Below are positions 30,585 through 37,939 of a stretch of DNA of 45,327 bases, piece after piece. The stretch lies in contig UQAX01000018.1 in the NCBI GenBank assembly GCA_900539145.1, positions 1-45,327 of the forward strand. Reading direction: 5' to 3'. A program made the position numbers and the translations under genes. A model generated the notes under the pieces. That model was given only the letters and a program-made list of their open reading frames with translations, ran no database searches and was not told the DNA's origin. This stretch comes from an uncultured Blautia sp. Its GTDB lineage: Bacteria; Bacillota; Clostridia; Lachnospirales; Lachnospiraceae. How positions within the stretch are numbered: position 1 is the first letter of the stretch; the number at the start of each line of letters is the position of its first letter.

Positions 30585-30622
30585 AGAGTCCTTATATGCT
30601 GCAATATATAAAGACTCTTCCC
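30585..30622 (-). terminator. Terminator after the coiled-coil gene
   Basis: AAGAGTC and GACTCTT arms with inner TTATAT/ATATA pairing, followed on the minus strand by a run of T. It is 13 bp after the stop at 30635. Confidence 0.85.
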
Positions 30623-30634
30623 CTATTCTCACTG

Positions 30635-30985
30635 CTATGCAATAGCCAATTTAGTTTTAATCTTTCTTACATCTTCGGAAAGTGTATTTAAACGAATTAA
30701 AGCCAATTCTTCTTCTGCCTTAACAGTTAATGCTTCATTGTATTTTCTTGATAAATCAAGATGTCCTTCTGCAATAATCTTGATATTCCTATTCGTTACA
30801 TTTTCTAATGTAAGCTGTATATTTAAAATATCCTCTTGCATCTTAGTCATCTTTTCTTCCATACCGGATATTTTGCTTTCTATACCAGATATTTTGCTTT
30901 CCATACCGGATATTTTCTCATTTGTTTTTTCTGCTGATTTTTCTAACAGCATTGCAATCTGTTCTAAATCTCTACTTTCTAACAT
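30635..30985 (-). CDS. Coiled-coil protein of unknown function
   Basis: A 116-residue protein starting at ATG 30985 (AGGAGG 6 bp before). It contains three short repeats (KISGMESKISGIESKISGME) followed by coiled-coil sequence (EKMTKMQEDILNIQLTLENV). No membrane segment. It is in the predicted leading region. Function is not recognised. Confidence 0.7.
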   Translation of the reverse strand: MLESRDLEQIAMLLEKSAEKTNEKISGMESKISGIESKISGMEEKMTKMQEDILNIQLTLENVTNRNIKIIAEGHLDLSRKYNEALTVKAEEELALIRLNTLSEDVRKIKTKLAIA

Positions 30986-31117
30986 TTCATACCTCCTACA
31001 AATTGTCAATTTTATTCGTCTGTGTTCTATTCTTATTTTTCTGTTATTCCCATTTCAAATCTGTGCTTTTAGTATATTGCACAGAATTTGAAACGTCAAT
31101 GGAATATAATATAAATA

Positions 31118-31390
31118 TCATTCTACCAAAAGTAGCTCCTCTCCTTTAGTAGCCACATCTGGTAAAAATGTCCCTAAGCTTTCAACGGGAATAAATAAAT
31201 TATATCCCTCAAAGCTTTTGAAATGTGCCAGCATTTTATCATTTTCAATCAATACATATTCTCTCTTATCTGCATTGTTAAAATAAATGCTACCCAGTCG
31301 GTAATATTTTCTTGCTTCTGCAAGCGTTTCTTTTTCGATTTCCTTGATACTCCTTGTCAGTTCTCCTTTTGCATTTCTGTACCTTTTCAT
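31118..31390 (-). CDS. Unknown small protein
   Basis: A 90-residue protein starting MKRYRNAKGELTRSIKEIEK with AAGGAGG upstream. No recognised motif. The composition is soluble and mixed alpha/beta (REYVLIENDKMLAHFKSF, YNLFIPVESLG). It follows a 220-bp palindrome region and precedes the coiled-coil gene on the same strand. Confidence 0.65.
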   Translation of the reverse strand: MKRYRNAKGELTRSIKEIEKETLAEARKYYRLGSIYFNNADKREYVLIENDKMLAHFKSFEGYNLFIPVESLGTFLPDVATKGEELLLVE

Positions 31391-31481
31391 GATTTTTCCT
31401 CCTTGTATTTATTTTTAGATATACAAATTTGTCTAGCAAAACTGATTTCCGGTTGACGGAAGTCTGGTGGGACTTACCTCA

Positions 31482-31702
31482 ACCCGCAGGATATTCCTGC
31501 TATTTTCTGTTTTGCTGATTTCCGTATATCCGTTATCTGTATGGGACAACGCAAAAGTGGCCAGAAATTAGGGGAATGACAAGGGCAAGCGCAGCGCAGC
31601 TATGTACACCCCTTTTCTTACCCCTAATTTTAGGCTATGCTTTAAGTTCCCATACGACGGATATACGGAAGTAAACAGAATGCCACAGGAGCACCTGCGG
31701 GT
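31482..31702. repeat. Large imperfect palindrome P1
   Basis: The arms pair from ACCCGCAGG (31482) to CCTGCGGGT (about 31702). They continue with ATTTTCTGTTT, TTCCGTATATCCG, GTATGGGA and CCAGAAATTAGGGG on the left, and their complements TAAACAGAAT, CGGATATACGGAA, TCCCATAC and CCCCTAATTTTAGG on the right. The tip holds CAAGGGCAAGCGCAGCGCAG. It lies 92 bp upstream of the gene at 31390 and 180 bp before the rep iterons. Confidence 0.85.
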
Positions 31703-31880
31703 GTACGTCTTAAATAGTTTATCGTTTAAAGAAAACTTACCATTCATTGAGGTTTATAAGTAAATAACTATAATGAGATATTAGACTACTTTTATACTTA
31801 TAAATACATACTTAAATACTTAGAGGAGCACAAAAATCTCTGAGTGCCTTATAAATACTAATGTTCAAGAATTTTGAACG

Positions 31881-31962
31881 GAAACATCTGGGTTGTAAAA
31901 AGAAACATTTAGGTAGTTAAAAGAAACGTTTAGGTAGTTGAAAAGAAACATTTAGGTAGTCT
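31881..31962 (+). repeat. Rep iterons (21-22 bp)
   Basis: GAAACATCTGGGTTG (degenerate), GAAACATTTAGGTAGTT, GAAACGTTTAGGTAGTT and GAAACATTTAGGTAGTC start at 31881, 31902, 31923 and 31945. They form the expected binding sites of the Rep_3 initiator, just upstream of its gene. This is the best candidate for the replication origin. No separate DnaA box was identified. Confidence 0.88.
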
Positions 31963-31995
31963 GATAGTGTAATATACCTGAAAGAAACAAGTGCC

Positions 31996-32050
31996 TTGAC
32001 ATTGTTACCTTTTATAGTATAATAGTTATATCTTTATTAGAGGTAACAAT
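31996..32050 (+). promoter_or_regulatory. rep promoter with inverted-repeat operator
   Basis: TTGACA (31996), a 16-bp spacer and TATAAT (32018). ATTGTTACC (32002-32010) and GGTAACAAT (32042-32050) are perfect inverted repeats flanking the -10, suggesting autorepression by Rep. Confidence 0.85.
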
Positions 32051-32051
32051 T

Positions 32052-32768
32052 ATGAAAAATATGTGTTTAAACAAAGAAAATCAGGTTGTTATGGCAAACG
32101 ATTTAATCAAGAGTAAAAGCTGCCTCTCTTTGAATGAAATAAAATTGCTGCGCCTCACAATTATGCAGATTGTGAAGGAAGACAATGATTTCTATACATA
32201 CAAAATATCTATTATGGAATTGGCAAAATTACTAGACATCCCCAGTACACATTTATATTCTGACGTATATGATATTTGCAGACATCTTTTACAAGAAGTC
32301 GTTGAGATTGGTGATGGAAACCCTAAACATAAATGGAAAATATTCCAATGGTGCAGTAGTTGCAGTTATAACAACGGAATTATTACAATAAAGCTCCACG
32401 AAGATTTACAGCCTTATTTAATACAATTAAAAGGTTACTATACACAATATGTATTAGAAGATATTATATTGCTCAAAACGATTTATGCAATTCGTATTTA
32501 TGAACTAATACGTGAAGCAATGAAAGGGCAAAAGGTATATGCTGATAAAATAGCGATTATAACTTTAAGTGAGGAAACAATCAGAAAAGCAACCGGAACT
32601 GAAGACAAATATACAAAAATGAGTATGTTTCGAGCACGAGTTATTGATGCGGCATTAAAAGAAATCAATGCAAAATTAGGCTATAACATAAGTTATGAAC
32701 CACTAAAATGCAGCCGAAAAATTGTAGGTTTCCGTTTTAAAATAGAGTCTAAAAACAATGGCAAGTAA
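32052..32768 (+). CDS. rep: Rep_3-family replication initiator
   Basis: A 238-residue theta-type initiator: NKENQVVMANDLIKSKSCLS, then LNEIKLLRLTIMQIV, YSDVYDICRHLLQEVVEI, LKTIYAIRIYELIREAMKGQ and SYEPLKCSRKIVGFRFKIES. The two winged-helix units are typical of Rep_3 (RepB/RepE). It is one of few plus-strand genes. Iterons lie upstream, and copies 8 and 9 of the 18-bp palindrome follow. Confidence 0.93.
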   Translation: MKNMCLNKENQVVMANDLIKSKSCLSLNEIKLLRLTIMQIVKEDNDFYTYKISIMELAKLLDIPSTHLYSDVYDICRHLLQEVVEIGDGNPKHKWKIFQWCSSCSYNNGIITIKLHEDLQPYLIQLKGYYTQYVLEDIILLKTIYAIRIYELIREAMKGQKVYADKIAIITLSEETIRKATGTEDKYTKMSMFRARVIDAALKEINAKLGYNISYEPLKCSRKIVGFRFKIESKNNGK

Positions 32769-32793
32769 ACAATTTTCAGGTTAAAAATTATAA

Positions 32794-32811
32794 GGTGCTA
32801 TAAATAGCACC
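32794..32811 (+). promoter_or_regulatory. 18-bp palindrome copy 8
   Basis: GGTGCTATAAATAGCACC, 26 bp after the rep stop. Flanks pair except for one mismatch next to the core. Confidence 0.9.
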
Positions 32812-32850
32812 CTATAATTTCTAATACACTATACACACTTTAGTTGACAA

Positions 32851-32868
32851 GGTGCTATTTATAGCACC
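32851..32868 (-). promoter_or_regulatory. 18-bp palindrome copy 9 (extended)
   Basis: GGTGCTATTTATAGCACC, 8 bp after the stop of the DUF5688-like gene. Flanks ACAA and TTGT pair. Confidence 0.9.
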
Positions 32869-32876
32869 TTGTTTCT

Positions 32877-33743
32877 TCAAGCTTTATGTAATCTTCCATT
32901 TTCCCAAACAAATACATTATCTGATAAATATTCATTTGGCGATAACACTGTGTTATTTACTTCCTGTACCATTTTTTTGCATGATCTTATATCGTCTTTT
33001 GATTTATAAGGAACTGCAATAAATTCATGAACAGAACTGGGTAGTATAAGAAATTTAGAAGAAAACTGTTTTTCTAATTTATCCATTACTTTTTCACTAA
33101 CCATAAGCGCTGCGCCTTCATCATTATCTTTTGTAGTTACAACCAATATTTTGATTTTCTTATCTGCTTCCTCTAACGGAAAATCTTCAATATATTCTTT
33201 TATAATATTTTCGATAGGTGCAATATAATAATGCTTTTCTAAATTTTCTTTTGCGTATAAAAAGACTTCTTCTTTTGTCAGGTTGAGAGCTTTTAACAGA
33301 TCATTTTTCACTCTTATTTTTCCAATACTTTCTCCAAACTCAATACGAATATAAAAAGTAATTGCCATATCCTCTACAGGGATAAATAGAATATCTTCTT
33401 GTTTTAGTCCTTCAGCATTTCTATTTAAAGATATCAAAGTCATATAGAGATTTTCCTTTATATAATCCATATTTTTCATCACATTACTAACTTTCTCTGC
33501 TTCTGGCTGATCTCCCGCTAAGATACTTTCCATATATTCAATCAATTCTTTATCTGACATCTGAATAATACTTTCATGATTATAAATTATAGGATAAGTA
33601 TTACTGCCCGATCTCAAAATGGCATATCCTTCCAATTTCTCATTTCTTTTCCAACGTTGCACATATTCCACTGTAAAATCTTTTTCTTCTTCTCTCAAAA
33701 GTTCATTTAATTTTTCTACTCTCATCATCATTTTTTCTCTCAT
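32877..33743 (-). CDS. DUF5688-like protein of unknown function
   Basis: A 288-residue soluble protein resembling the DUF5688 family common on Clostridia mobile elements. Examples are VEYVQRWKRNEKLEGYAILR, PIIYNHESIIQMSDKELIEY and KFLILPSSVHEFIAVPYKSK. GGAAAGG precedes the first ATG. No catalytic motif recognised. Role unknown, but its place between rep and the palindrome P2 is typical of plasmid leading regions. Confidence 0.7.
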   Translation of the reverse strand: MREKMMMRVEKLNELLREEEKDFTVEYVQRWKRNEKLEGYAILRSGSNTYPIIYNHESIIQMSDKELIEYMESILAGDQPEAEKVSNVMKNMDYIKENLYMTLISLNRNAEGLKQEDILFIPVEDMAITFYIRIEFGESIGKIRVKNDLLKALNLTKEEVFLYAKENLEKHYYIAPIENIIKEYIEDFPLEEADKKIKILVVTTKDNDEGAALMVSEKVMDKLEKQFSSKFLILPSSVHEFIAVPYKSKDDIRSCKKMVQEVNNTVLSPNEYLSDNVFVWENGRLHKA

Positions 33744-33802
33744 AATTAAAATCCTTTCCGCTTTTTAGCTATTAAATTTTTCCATACAATACAGGAACTA
33801 GG

Positions 33803-34087
33803 CTAATCCCAGTTCCTATATTTTTGCGATATAGTTGTAATAATCCCAATTACTGCATTTAAAGCTTCACCCCATGTAGTAGATCCTTGAGTAGCTTTCT
33901 GTCTATGTAGCCAAGAATAAAGATATTGATATTCTATTTTTTCATGAGTATCAAAAATAAAACTTATTTCTTTTTCTACATCTTCTCTGTTTCGTTCCAG
34001 CATTTGAAGATTTTCTTCTGAAACATCAATCGCTGTAATCGTTACAATACCTTCTTTGATATCAATAGATGTTATTTCAACTGTCAC
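33803..34087 (-). CDS. Unknown small protein
   Basis: A 94-residue protein starting at GTG 34087 with AAGGAGG. The sequence MTVEITSIDIKEGIVTITAI, then DVSEENLQMLERNREDVEKE, is not recognised. It is upstream of the DUF5688-like gene and probably co-transcribed. Palindrome P2 lies 85 bp upstream. Confidence 0.65.
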   Translation of the reverse strand: MTVEITSIDIKEGIVTITAIDVSEENLQMLERNREDVEKEISFIFDTHEKIEYQYLYSWLHRQKATQGSTTWGEALNAVIGIITTISQKYRNWD

Positions 34088-34171
34088 ATTTCCACCTCCT
34101 TTCCAGGTCTATTTTGTGATACATTTTTTTCAACAACTGAAGAACACGATATGTAGTTGTCAAGGTGCTAA

Positions 34172-34378
34172 GCAACTTGTTTGTTGCTTATGAGCCATTT
34201 TCATCACAGGCGTTATGTTCTGCGTCAATGAGCAAGGTGTTTCTACAGAAACACCGATACGCCGTAGGGCAATCATTGACGCAGAACATAGGCTGTGATA
34301 TGCCTTCAGAACGAATGAAAACTCACGTTTCCTATGCTGAAAGAAAAGTGTCTAACTTATAAGCAACAAACAAATTGC
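34172..34378. repeat. Large imperfect palindrome P2
   Basis: GCAACTTGTTTGTTGCTTAT (34172) pairs with ATAAGCAACAAACAAATTGC (34359) at 19 of 20 positions. ATGTTCTGCGTCAATGA pairs with TCATTGACGCAGAACAT, extended by CATCACAG / CTGTGATA. The tip has a GGTGTTTC/GAAACACC hairpin (34236-34255). The right arm carries an extra loop of about 45 bp. It begins beside a GGTGCTA half-site (34164). Confidence 0.85.
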
Positions 34379-34502
34379 AGAACCACAGACAGCATCATTC
34401 GTTCTTTTGTTCTAAAAAAATATTAAAATACAGATGTAATGCAAAGGTGTGATATTATATAGCAATTATATAGTAATTTGCTTGCTTTTTATCTTTCTTT
34501 GC

Positions 34503-34508
34503 TATAAT
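34503..34508 (+). promoter_or_regulatory. -10 box of relB-yoeB operon
   Basis: TATAAT 39 bp before the RelB start. The -35 is unclear (TTGCTT at a spacing of 15 or 19). Confidence 0.45.
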
Positions 34509-34541
34509 ATATATATAAGAAATAGAAAAGGAGTGAGTAGT

Positions 34542-34799
34542 ATGGCACAAATCAATTTTCGTGTAGATGATGATATAAAGCGAAGCGCCGAAAGAACACT
34601 TAATGACATAGGATTGAATATGTCTACTGCAATTACTATTTTTCTCAAGGCAGTTGTTCGTGAAAATCGTATTCCTTTTGAACTATCCGCTGATCCATTC
34701 TGCAGCAAAGAAAATATGGACGAATTAGAAAGACGGCTAAATGATATTCATTCTGGAAAAAGTACGTTAAAAGAGCATGACTTGATTGAGGTAGACTAA
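34542..34799 (+). CDS. relB: RelB/DinJ-family antitoxin
   Basis: An 85-residue RHH antitoxin: MAQINFRVDDDIKRSAERTL, then NDIGLNMSTAITIFLKAVVR and ENRIPFEL. These are the marks of RelB/DinJ. The ATG at 34542 with AAAGGAG is preferred over an upstream frame start. Its stop overlaps the toxin start (TAATG). Confidence 0.92.
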   Translation: MAQINFRVDDDIKRSAERTLNDIGLNMSTAITIFLKAVVRENRIPFELSADPFCSKENMDELERRLNDIHSGKSTLKEHDLIEVD

Positions 34800-35062
34800 T
34801 GAAAAAACTCTGGGAAGATAATGCGTGGAATGAATATTTAGAATGGCAGACTAAAGACAAAAAAACATTAAAAAAAATAAACCGACTTTTATTAGACATT
34901 GATCGAAATGGTTATAATTGTATCGGAAAACCAGAAGCATTAAGTGGAAATCTTGCTGGATATTGGAGCGTCCGCATTGATGAGAAGAATAGAATTGTCT
35001 TTAGAATTAACGAAAATAGCATTGAAATTTTACAATGTGGTACTCATTATAGAGATAAATAA
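34799..35062 (+). CDS. YoeB-family toxin paired with RelB
   Basis: An 87-residue RelE-fold toxin: MKKLWEDNAWNEYLEWQTKD, then NCIGKPEALSGNLAGYWSVR, EKNRIVFRI and the terminal GTHYRDK. YoeB active residues are present (Glu in PEAL, Arg in WSVR, His-Tyr near the end). It overlaps the antitoxin by one base. Pairing a YoeB toxin with a RelB-type antitoxin rather than YefM is a known hybrid combination. It is distinct from the YoeB at 20305. Confidence 0.9.
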   Translation: MKKLWEDNAWNEYLEWQTKDKKTLKKINRLLLDIDRNGYNCIGKPEALSGNLAGYWSVRIDEKNRIVFRINENSIEILQCGTHYRDK

Positions 35063-35122
35063 GCAACATTCTTCTTTTTAACAGTCCTATTTTTTCTTTT
35101 TAGGAAAGGAAACAAAAAGGTA

Positions 35123-35140
35123 GGTGCTATAAATAGCACC
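35123..35140 (+). promoter_or_regulatory. 18-bp palindrome copy 10 (extended, terminator-like)
   Basis: GGTGCTATAAATAGCACC between the convergent YoeB and methyltransferase genes. The flanks AAAAGGTA and TACCTTTT extend the stem by 8 bp, and it ends in a T-run, so it could also be a bidirectional terminator. Confidence 0.9.
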
Positions 35141-35148
35141 TACCTTTT

Positions 35149-36042
35149 TTAACTTAAATACCACAAACCATTTTCAAAGAAAAAAATCTTCCGATAGGCA
35201 TATAAAGTTTGACGAACCTTCTCCTTTACATGATTATTTTTTTCTGCTTTTTTATATCCCGAAACTTGCTGATAAATATTATGCAACTCTATTTTCCCAC
35301 CGGCTTTTTCTATAATATCTGCTATCACATCTTTCCACGTTACACTCTCCAGGTTGCGAATATCTGCTATCCTGTTGACTGCAAATTGTACTGGATAAAT
35401 CAAATCCTCTGCTTTTTTTAACAGTAATACATATTCATGTTGAATGCGAATAAAATTTTCATTTGCATACTGGTTTTTATTACTCATACAATTATGCTGT
35501 ACTTTTATGACAATATTTTCAATGATACCCGGTTTCGCAATTTCTAATAGCATACTATACAGTTTCCCCTGTTTCTTCAAGTCTCCCATTAAAACTGCCA
35601 TGTGTCCTCCTGTCTCTAAAGAAGCAAATTGTTTTATCATACAAGCATTTAGTTTTTTAATAAAATCTTCCCAACTTCTACACTGTGATAAATCTACTTC
35701 ATTTGCACAAATACCGTATTTTTTCTCTATCTCTGATGCTGCATACATATTGTCCGCATACCGTATCATATTATGATAAGGCGGATGCCAGAAAATAAAT
35801 TCGTTTCTTTCCGGAACATCCATGTTTAAAAGATCAAATCCTTGATTTAAGTCATATACATTCGCTTTTATATTTTTTCTGTCCGCCACGTCTTTTGTTG
35901 TTCCGGAACCGCACATATAATCACTGATATTTTTTACTTTGTAAAAATCAATTAAATCTTCAATCAATCTTGGTGAACAGTTTCCTCTATAGAGGTTATT
36001 TCCACCAATTCCTCTTTCTTTGTAAGATACTATACTTTGCAT
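35149..36042 (-). CDS. Solitary DNA methyltransferase
   Basis: A 297-residue protein. Motif I is DYMCGSGTT (residues 41-49, SAM binding) and motif IV is FIFWHPPYHN (HPPY at 86-89, catalytic). KVQHNCMSNKNQYANENFIR and HEYVLLLKKA resemble later motifs. The last 70 residues look like a winged helix (KDVIADIIEKAGGKIELHNI). There is no restriction gene next to it, so it may protect the plasmid. HPPY instead of the more common DPPY/NPPY is notable. AGGAGG precedes the ATG. Confidence 0.85.
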   Translation of the reverse strand: MQSIVSYKERGIGGNNLYRGNCSPRLIEDLIDFYKVKNISDYMCGSGTTKDVADRKNIKANVYDLNQGFDLLNMDVPERNEFIFWHPPYHNMIRYADNMYAASEIEKKYGICANEVDLSQCRSWEDFIKKLNACMIKQFASLETGGHMAVLMGDLKKQGKLYSMLLEIAKPGIIENIVIKVQHNCMSNKNQYANENFIRIQHEYVLLLKKAEDLIYPVQFAVNRIADIRNLESVTWKDVIADIIEKAGGKIELHNIYQQVSGYKKAEKNNHVKEKVRQTLYAYRKIFFFENGLWYLS

Positions 36043-36176
36043 GTACTTCCTCCTTTAAATCATTTGTTTTTTAGTTCCATAATACTGATACGACAATCTT
36101 CTATATTGGTTTTCTCCGTGCCCCCTCTCCTAAAAAAGATAATTTAATATACTGTTTTCGCAACATTTTAAAATTG

Positions 36177-36194
36177 GGTGCTATAAATAGCACC
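36177..36194 (+). promoter_or_regulatory. 18-bp palindrome copy 11
   Basis: GGTGCTATAAATAGCACC, 35 bp after the RadC stop and 135 bp before the methyltransferase start. Only two flanking pairs match. Confidence 0.9.
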
Positions 36195-36229
36195 CACCCA
36201 TACTTTCCTTATAAATAACCTTTTTTGTA

Positions 36230-36688
36230 TTATAAAAGCTCATTTTCCTTCCGGAAGGAATAATATTCACCACTACCTATGATGATAAAATCATCTAGTG
36301 GAATTTCTAACAATTTTGCTGCATCCATAATCTTTTTGCAAATATCCCTATCCTGTTCACTTGGTAATATATTTCCTGATGGATGGTTATGTACTATGAT
36401 AATATTCGCAGCGCCAATGAGTAATGCTCTCATAAAAATTTCTCTATTCGATAAAAATGCAGCATTTATCGTTCCATGTGAAATTTCAAAAATACCAATA
36501 AGCATTTTTTTCGTATCGTATGCAAACATAAACACATATTCTTCTGCTTTTTTGTCTAAATGTAATTCTTTTGTAGAAAATTCAAAAACTTTTTTGCAAT
36601 CTGTCATTACATCATTACAAGTTATTTTTTTGCTACGGACTAAAACAGTTCTTTTATTTCTTAATTCAGCTTCATAAAAATATGGCAT
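36230..36688 (-). CDS. RadC-like JAB-domain protein
   Basis: A 152-residue JAB/MPN protein of the plasmid RadC family: GIFEISHGTINAAFLSNREI, then IIIVHNHPSGNILPSEQDRD. The His-x-His and Asp metal ligands of the JAMM motif are present. It lacks the helix-hairpin-helix of chromosomal RadC. Such genes are common in leading regions of mobile elements; biochemical role unknown. P3 lies 52 bp upstream. Confidence 0.92.
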   Translation of the reverse strand: MPYFYEAELRNKRTVLVRSKKITCNDVMTDCKKVFEFSTKELHLDKKAEEYVFMFAYDTKKMLIGIFEISHGTINAAFLSNREIFMRALLIGAANIIIVHNHPSGNILPSEQDRDICKKIMDAAKLLEIPLDDFIIIGSGEYYSFRKENELL

Positions 36689-36739
36689 TTACATTCCTCC
36701 TAATAATGATTTTCCGGTTTCATAGAAAGTTAAAGAAGC

Positions 36740-36930
36740 AATATTTCTAAAATCACCGGTATTAGATTTTCGTATATTTTGCTGTATGGGATAACGATAG
36801 ACAATCCAGATAAGTAGAAGAAACACAAGGGCGAAGCTCTGTATACCCTTGTGTTTCTTCTACTTATCTGGCATAGTCGTTTCGCCATGCAGCCATATAT
36901 GAAAAGAAAAGTGGTGATTTAGAAATATTA
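36740..36930. repeat. Large palindrome P3
   Basis: A perfect 26-bp inner stem (36806-36831 with 36846-36871, starting CCAGATAAGTAG) around a 14-nt loop. The outer arms (AATATTTCTAAAATCACC, TCGTATATTTTGCTGTATGG on the left) pair imperfectly with the right. GTATGGGA(C/T)AACG and AAGGGC...ACCC(C)TT are shared with P1, so P1 and P3 look related. Confidence 0.88.
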
Positions 36931-37005
36931 AAGAAGATATACTCTTTACTTTGCGCTCCTCTCCTAAAAAAGAAAATCATCCGTTTTTAAGTCTTTACAT
37001 TTTTT

Positions 37006-37251
37006 CTATTTTCCTATATAATTTGAAATCATAATATTTTTTTCAGTCCACTTCTGGTTGCCGCCGGTGGACTTTTTTTTCATTAAAATTTCCCATTTTT
37101 TAACTTTTTCGATACAAGAAAATATCATATACGAAATTAGTCCTACGGAAAACATCTGTCCTGTAAAACTCATATCTTTAGGCATCTCAAATACGGTATT
37201 AAATAACAGTGCTGTACCTAATAAAGCCTGTGTAACACTTTCCTTGTGCAT
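37006..37251 (-). CDS. Small membrane protein
   Basis: An 81-residue protein with two weakly hydrophobic segments (VTQALLGTALLFNTVFEM and FTGQMFSVGLISYMIFSC) and a basic tail. GGAGG lies 8 bp before the ATG. Its promoter is overlapped by a TCACTAA-TT-TTAGTGA operator, shared with the gene at 37753. Function unknown. Confidence 0.7.
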   Translation of the reverse strand: MHKESVTQALLGTALLFNTVFEMPKDMSFTGQMFSVGLISYMIFSCIEKVKKWEILMKKKSTGGNQKWTEKNIMISNYIGK

Positions 37252-37297
37252 ACTTCAATCCTCCATTCTGGTGATTTATTTTCTTTATTACAATTAT

Positions 37298-37351
37298 ATT
37301 TTATCACTAATTTTAGTGAATGTCAATGCGTTTTTCACTATTATTTGTGAA
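37298..37351. promoter_or_regulatory. Operator-promoter between divergent genes
   Basis: On the minus strand TTGACA (37326-37321), a 17-bp spacer that is the perfect palindrome TCACTAATTTTAGTGA, and TAAAAT (37303-37298) drive the 81-residue gene. A second, looser site TTCACTATTATTTGTGAA (37334-37351) lies towards the HTH gene. The same operator sequence is inside the promoter at 37669. Confidence 0.8.
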
Positions 37352-37418
37352 TATATATGTTGACTTTTTCACGGATAATGCTACTATATTGTATATAATC
37401 ATAGTGGAGGTAACAGAA

Positions 37419-37682
37419 ATGTTAGAATATAAAATCGACATAATAGAAGAACTGGAGAAAATTGGTGTGAACACAACAAAAGCCCGGGAAACTGGAATTT
37501 TCGGGCAATCAACTATGAAAAAATTTAAAAATAAAGACACTTCCATTTCTTTAGATAATCTTAATCGACTTTGTGCAATCTTGGAAATGCAGCCACGAGA
37601 TATCATAAAATACATTGAAACAGATAACGATAGAGAAAATTACATCTCGAAAATTAGTGAAAAATCCATTGACATTCACTAA
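37419..37682 (+). CDS. Cro/C1-type HTH regulator
   Basis: An 87-residue protein starting at ATG 37419 (GGAGG upstream): MLEYKIDIIEELEKIGVNTT, then GIFGQSTMKKFKNKDTSISL, NLNRLCAILEMQPRDIIKYI. This is the short XRE/YozG-type helix-turn-helix. It is flanked by two promoters with matching operators, one divergent and one directly downstream, so it probably represses both (and perhaps itself). Confidence 0.88.
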   Translation: MLEYKIDIIEELEKIGVNTTKARETGIFGQSTMKKFKNKDTSISLDNLNRLCAILEMQPRDIIKYIETDNDRENYISKISEKSIDIH

Positions 37683-37697
37683 TATTCGTGATATTAT
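37669..37697 (+). promoter_or_regulatory. Promoter with HTH operator in spacer
   Basis: TTGACA (37669-37674), 17-bp spacer containing most of TCACTAATATTCGTGA (37677-37692), TATTAT (37692-37697). It mirrors the divergent promoter at 37298 and lies inside the end of the HTH gene. Confidence 0.85.
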
Positions 37698-37752
37698 ATA
37701 TTTGTAAGGAAGATATCTTACAAATCCCCCTTATGGGAGAAAGGAGAAGAAA

Positions 37753-37908
37753 ATGCAAGATATGGGAATGACAGACAAACAGTTTAACGGTTTCATAAGA
37801 TTTTTAATCGATGGCTTACAAGAAGCTAAGGATGAAAAAGACACCCAAAAGAAAGATGACCGTATTCAAAAAATACTTGATAATCTTCAAAGTACATTGG
37901 AGGATTAA
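37753..37908 (+). CDS. Small acidic protein of unknown function
   Basis: A 51-residue protein: MQDMGMTDKQFNGFIRFLID, then GLQEAKDEKDTQKKDDRIQK. AAAGGAGAAG precedes the ATG. The MTDxQFxxFIRxLIDxLxxAK start is a pattern I associate with small proteins on Clostridia mobile elements. It is under the HTH-controlled promoter and ends at palindrome copy 12. Confidence 0.7.
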   Translation: MQDMGMTDKQFNGFIRFLIDGLQEAKDEKDTQKKDDRIQKILDNLQSTLED

Positions 37909-37914
37909 AGAGTA

Positions 37915-37932
37915 GGTGCTATTTATAGCACC
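37915..37932 (-). promoter_or_regulatory. 18-bp palindrome copy 12 (extended, terminator-like)
   Basis: GGTGCTATTTATAGCACC, 6 bp after the stop of the 51-residue gene. Flanks AAAGAGTA and TACTCTTT extend the stem by 8 bp. Confidence 0.9.
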
Positions 37933-37939
37933 TACTCTT

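Noticed and set aside
13161..37932. The 18-bp palindromes as a CRISPR array
   Set aside because: Copies are dispersed kilobases apart in different contexts, are palindromic, and there are no regular spacers and no cas genes.
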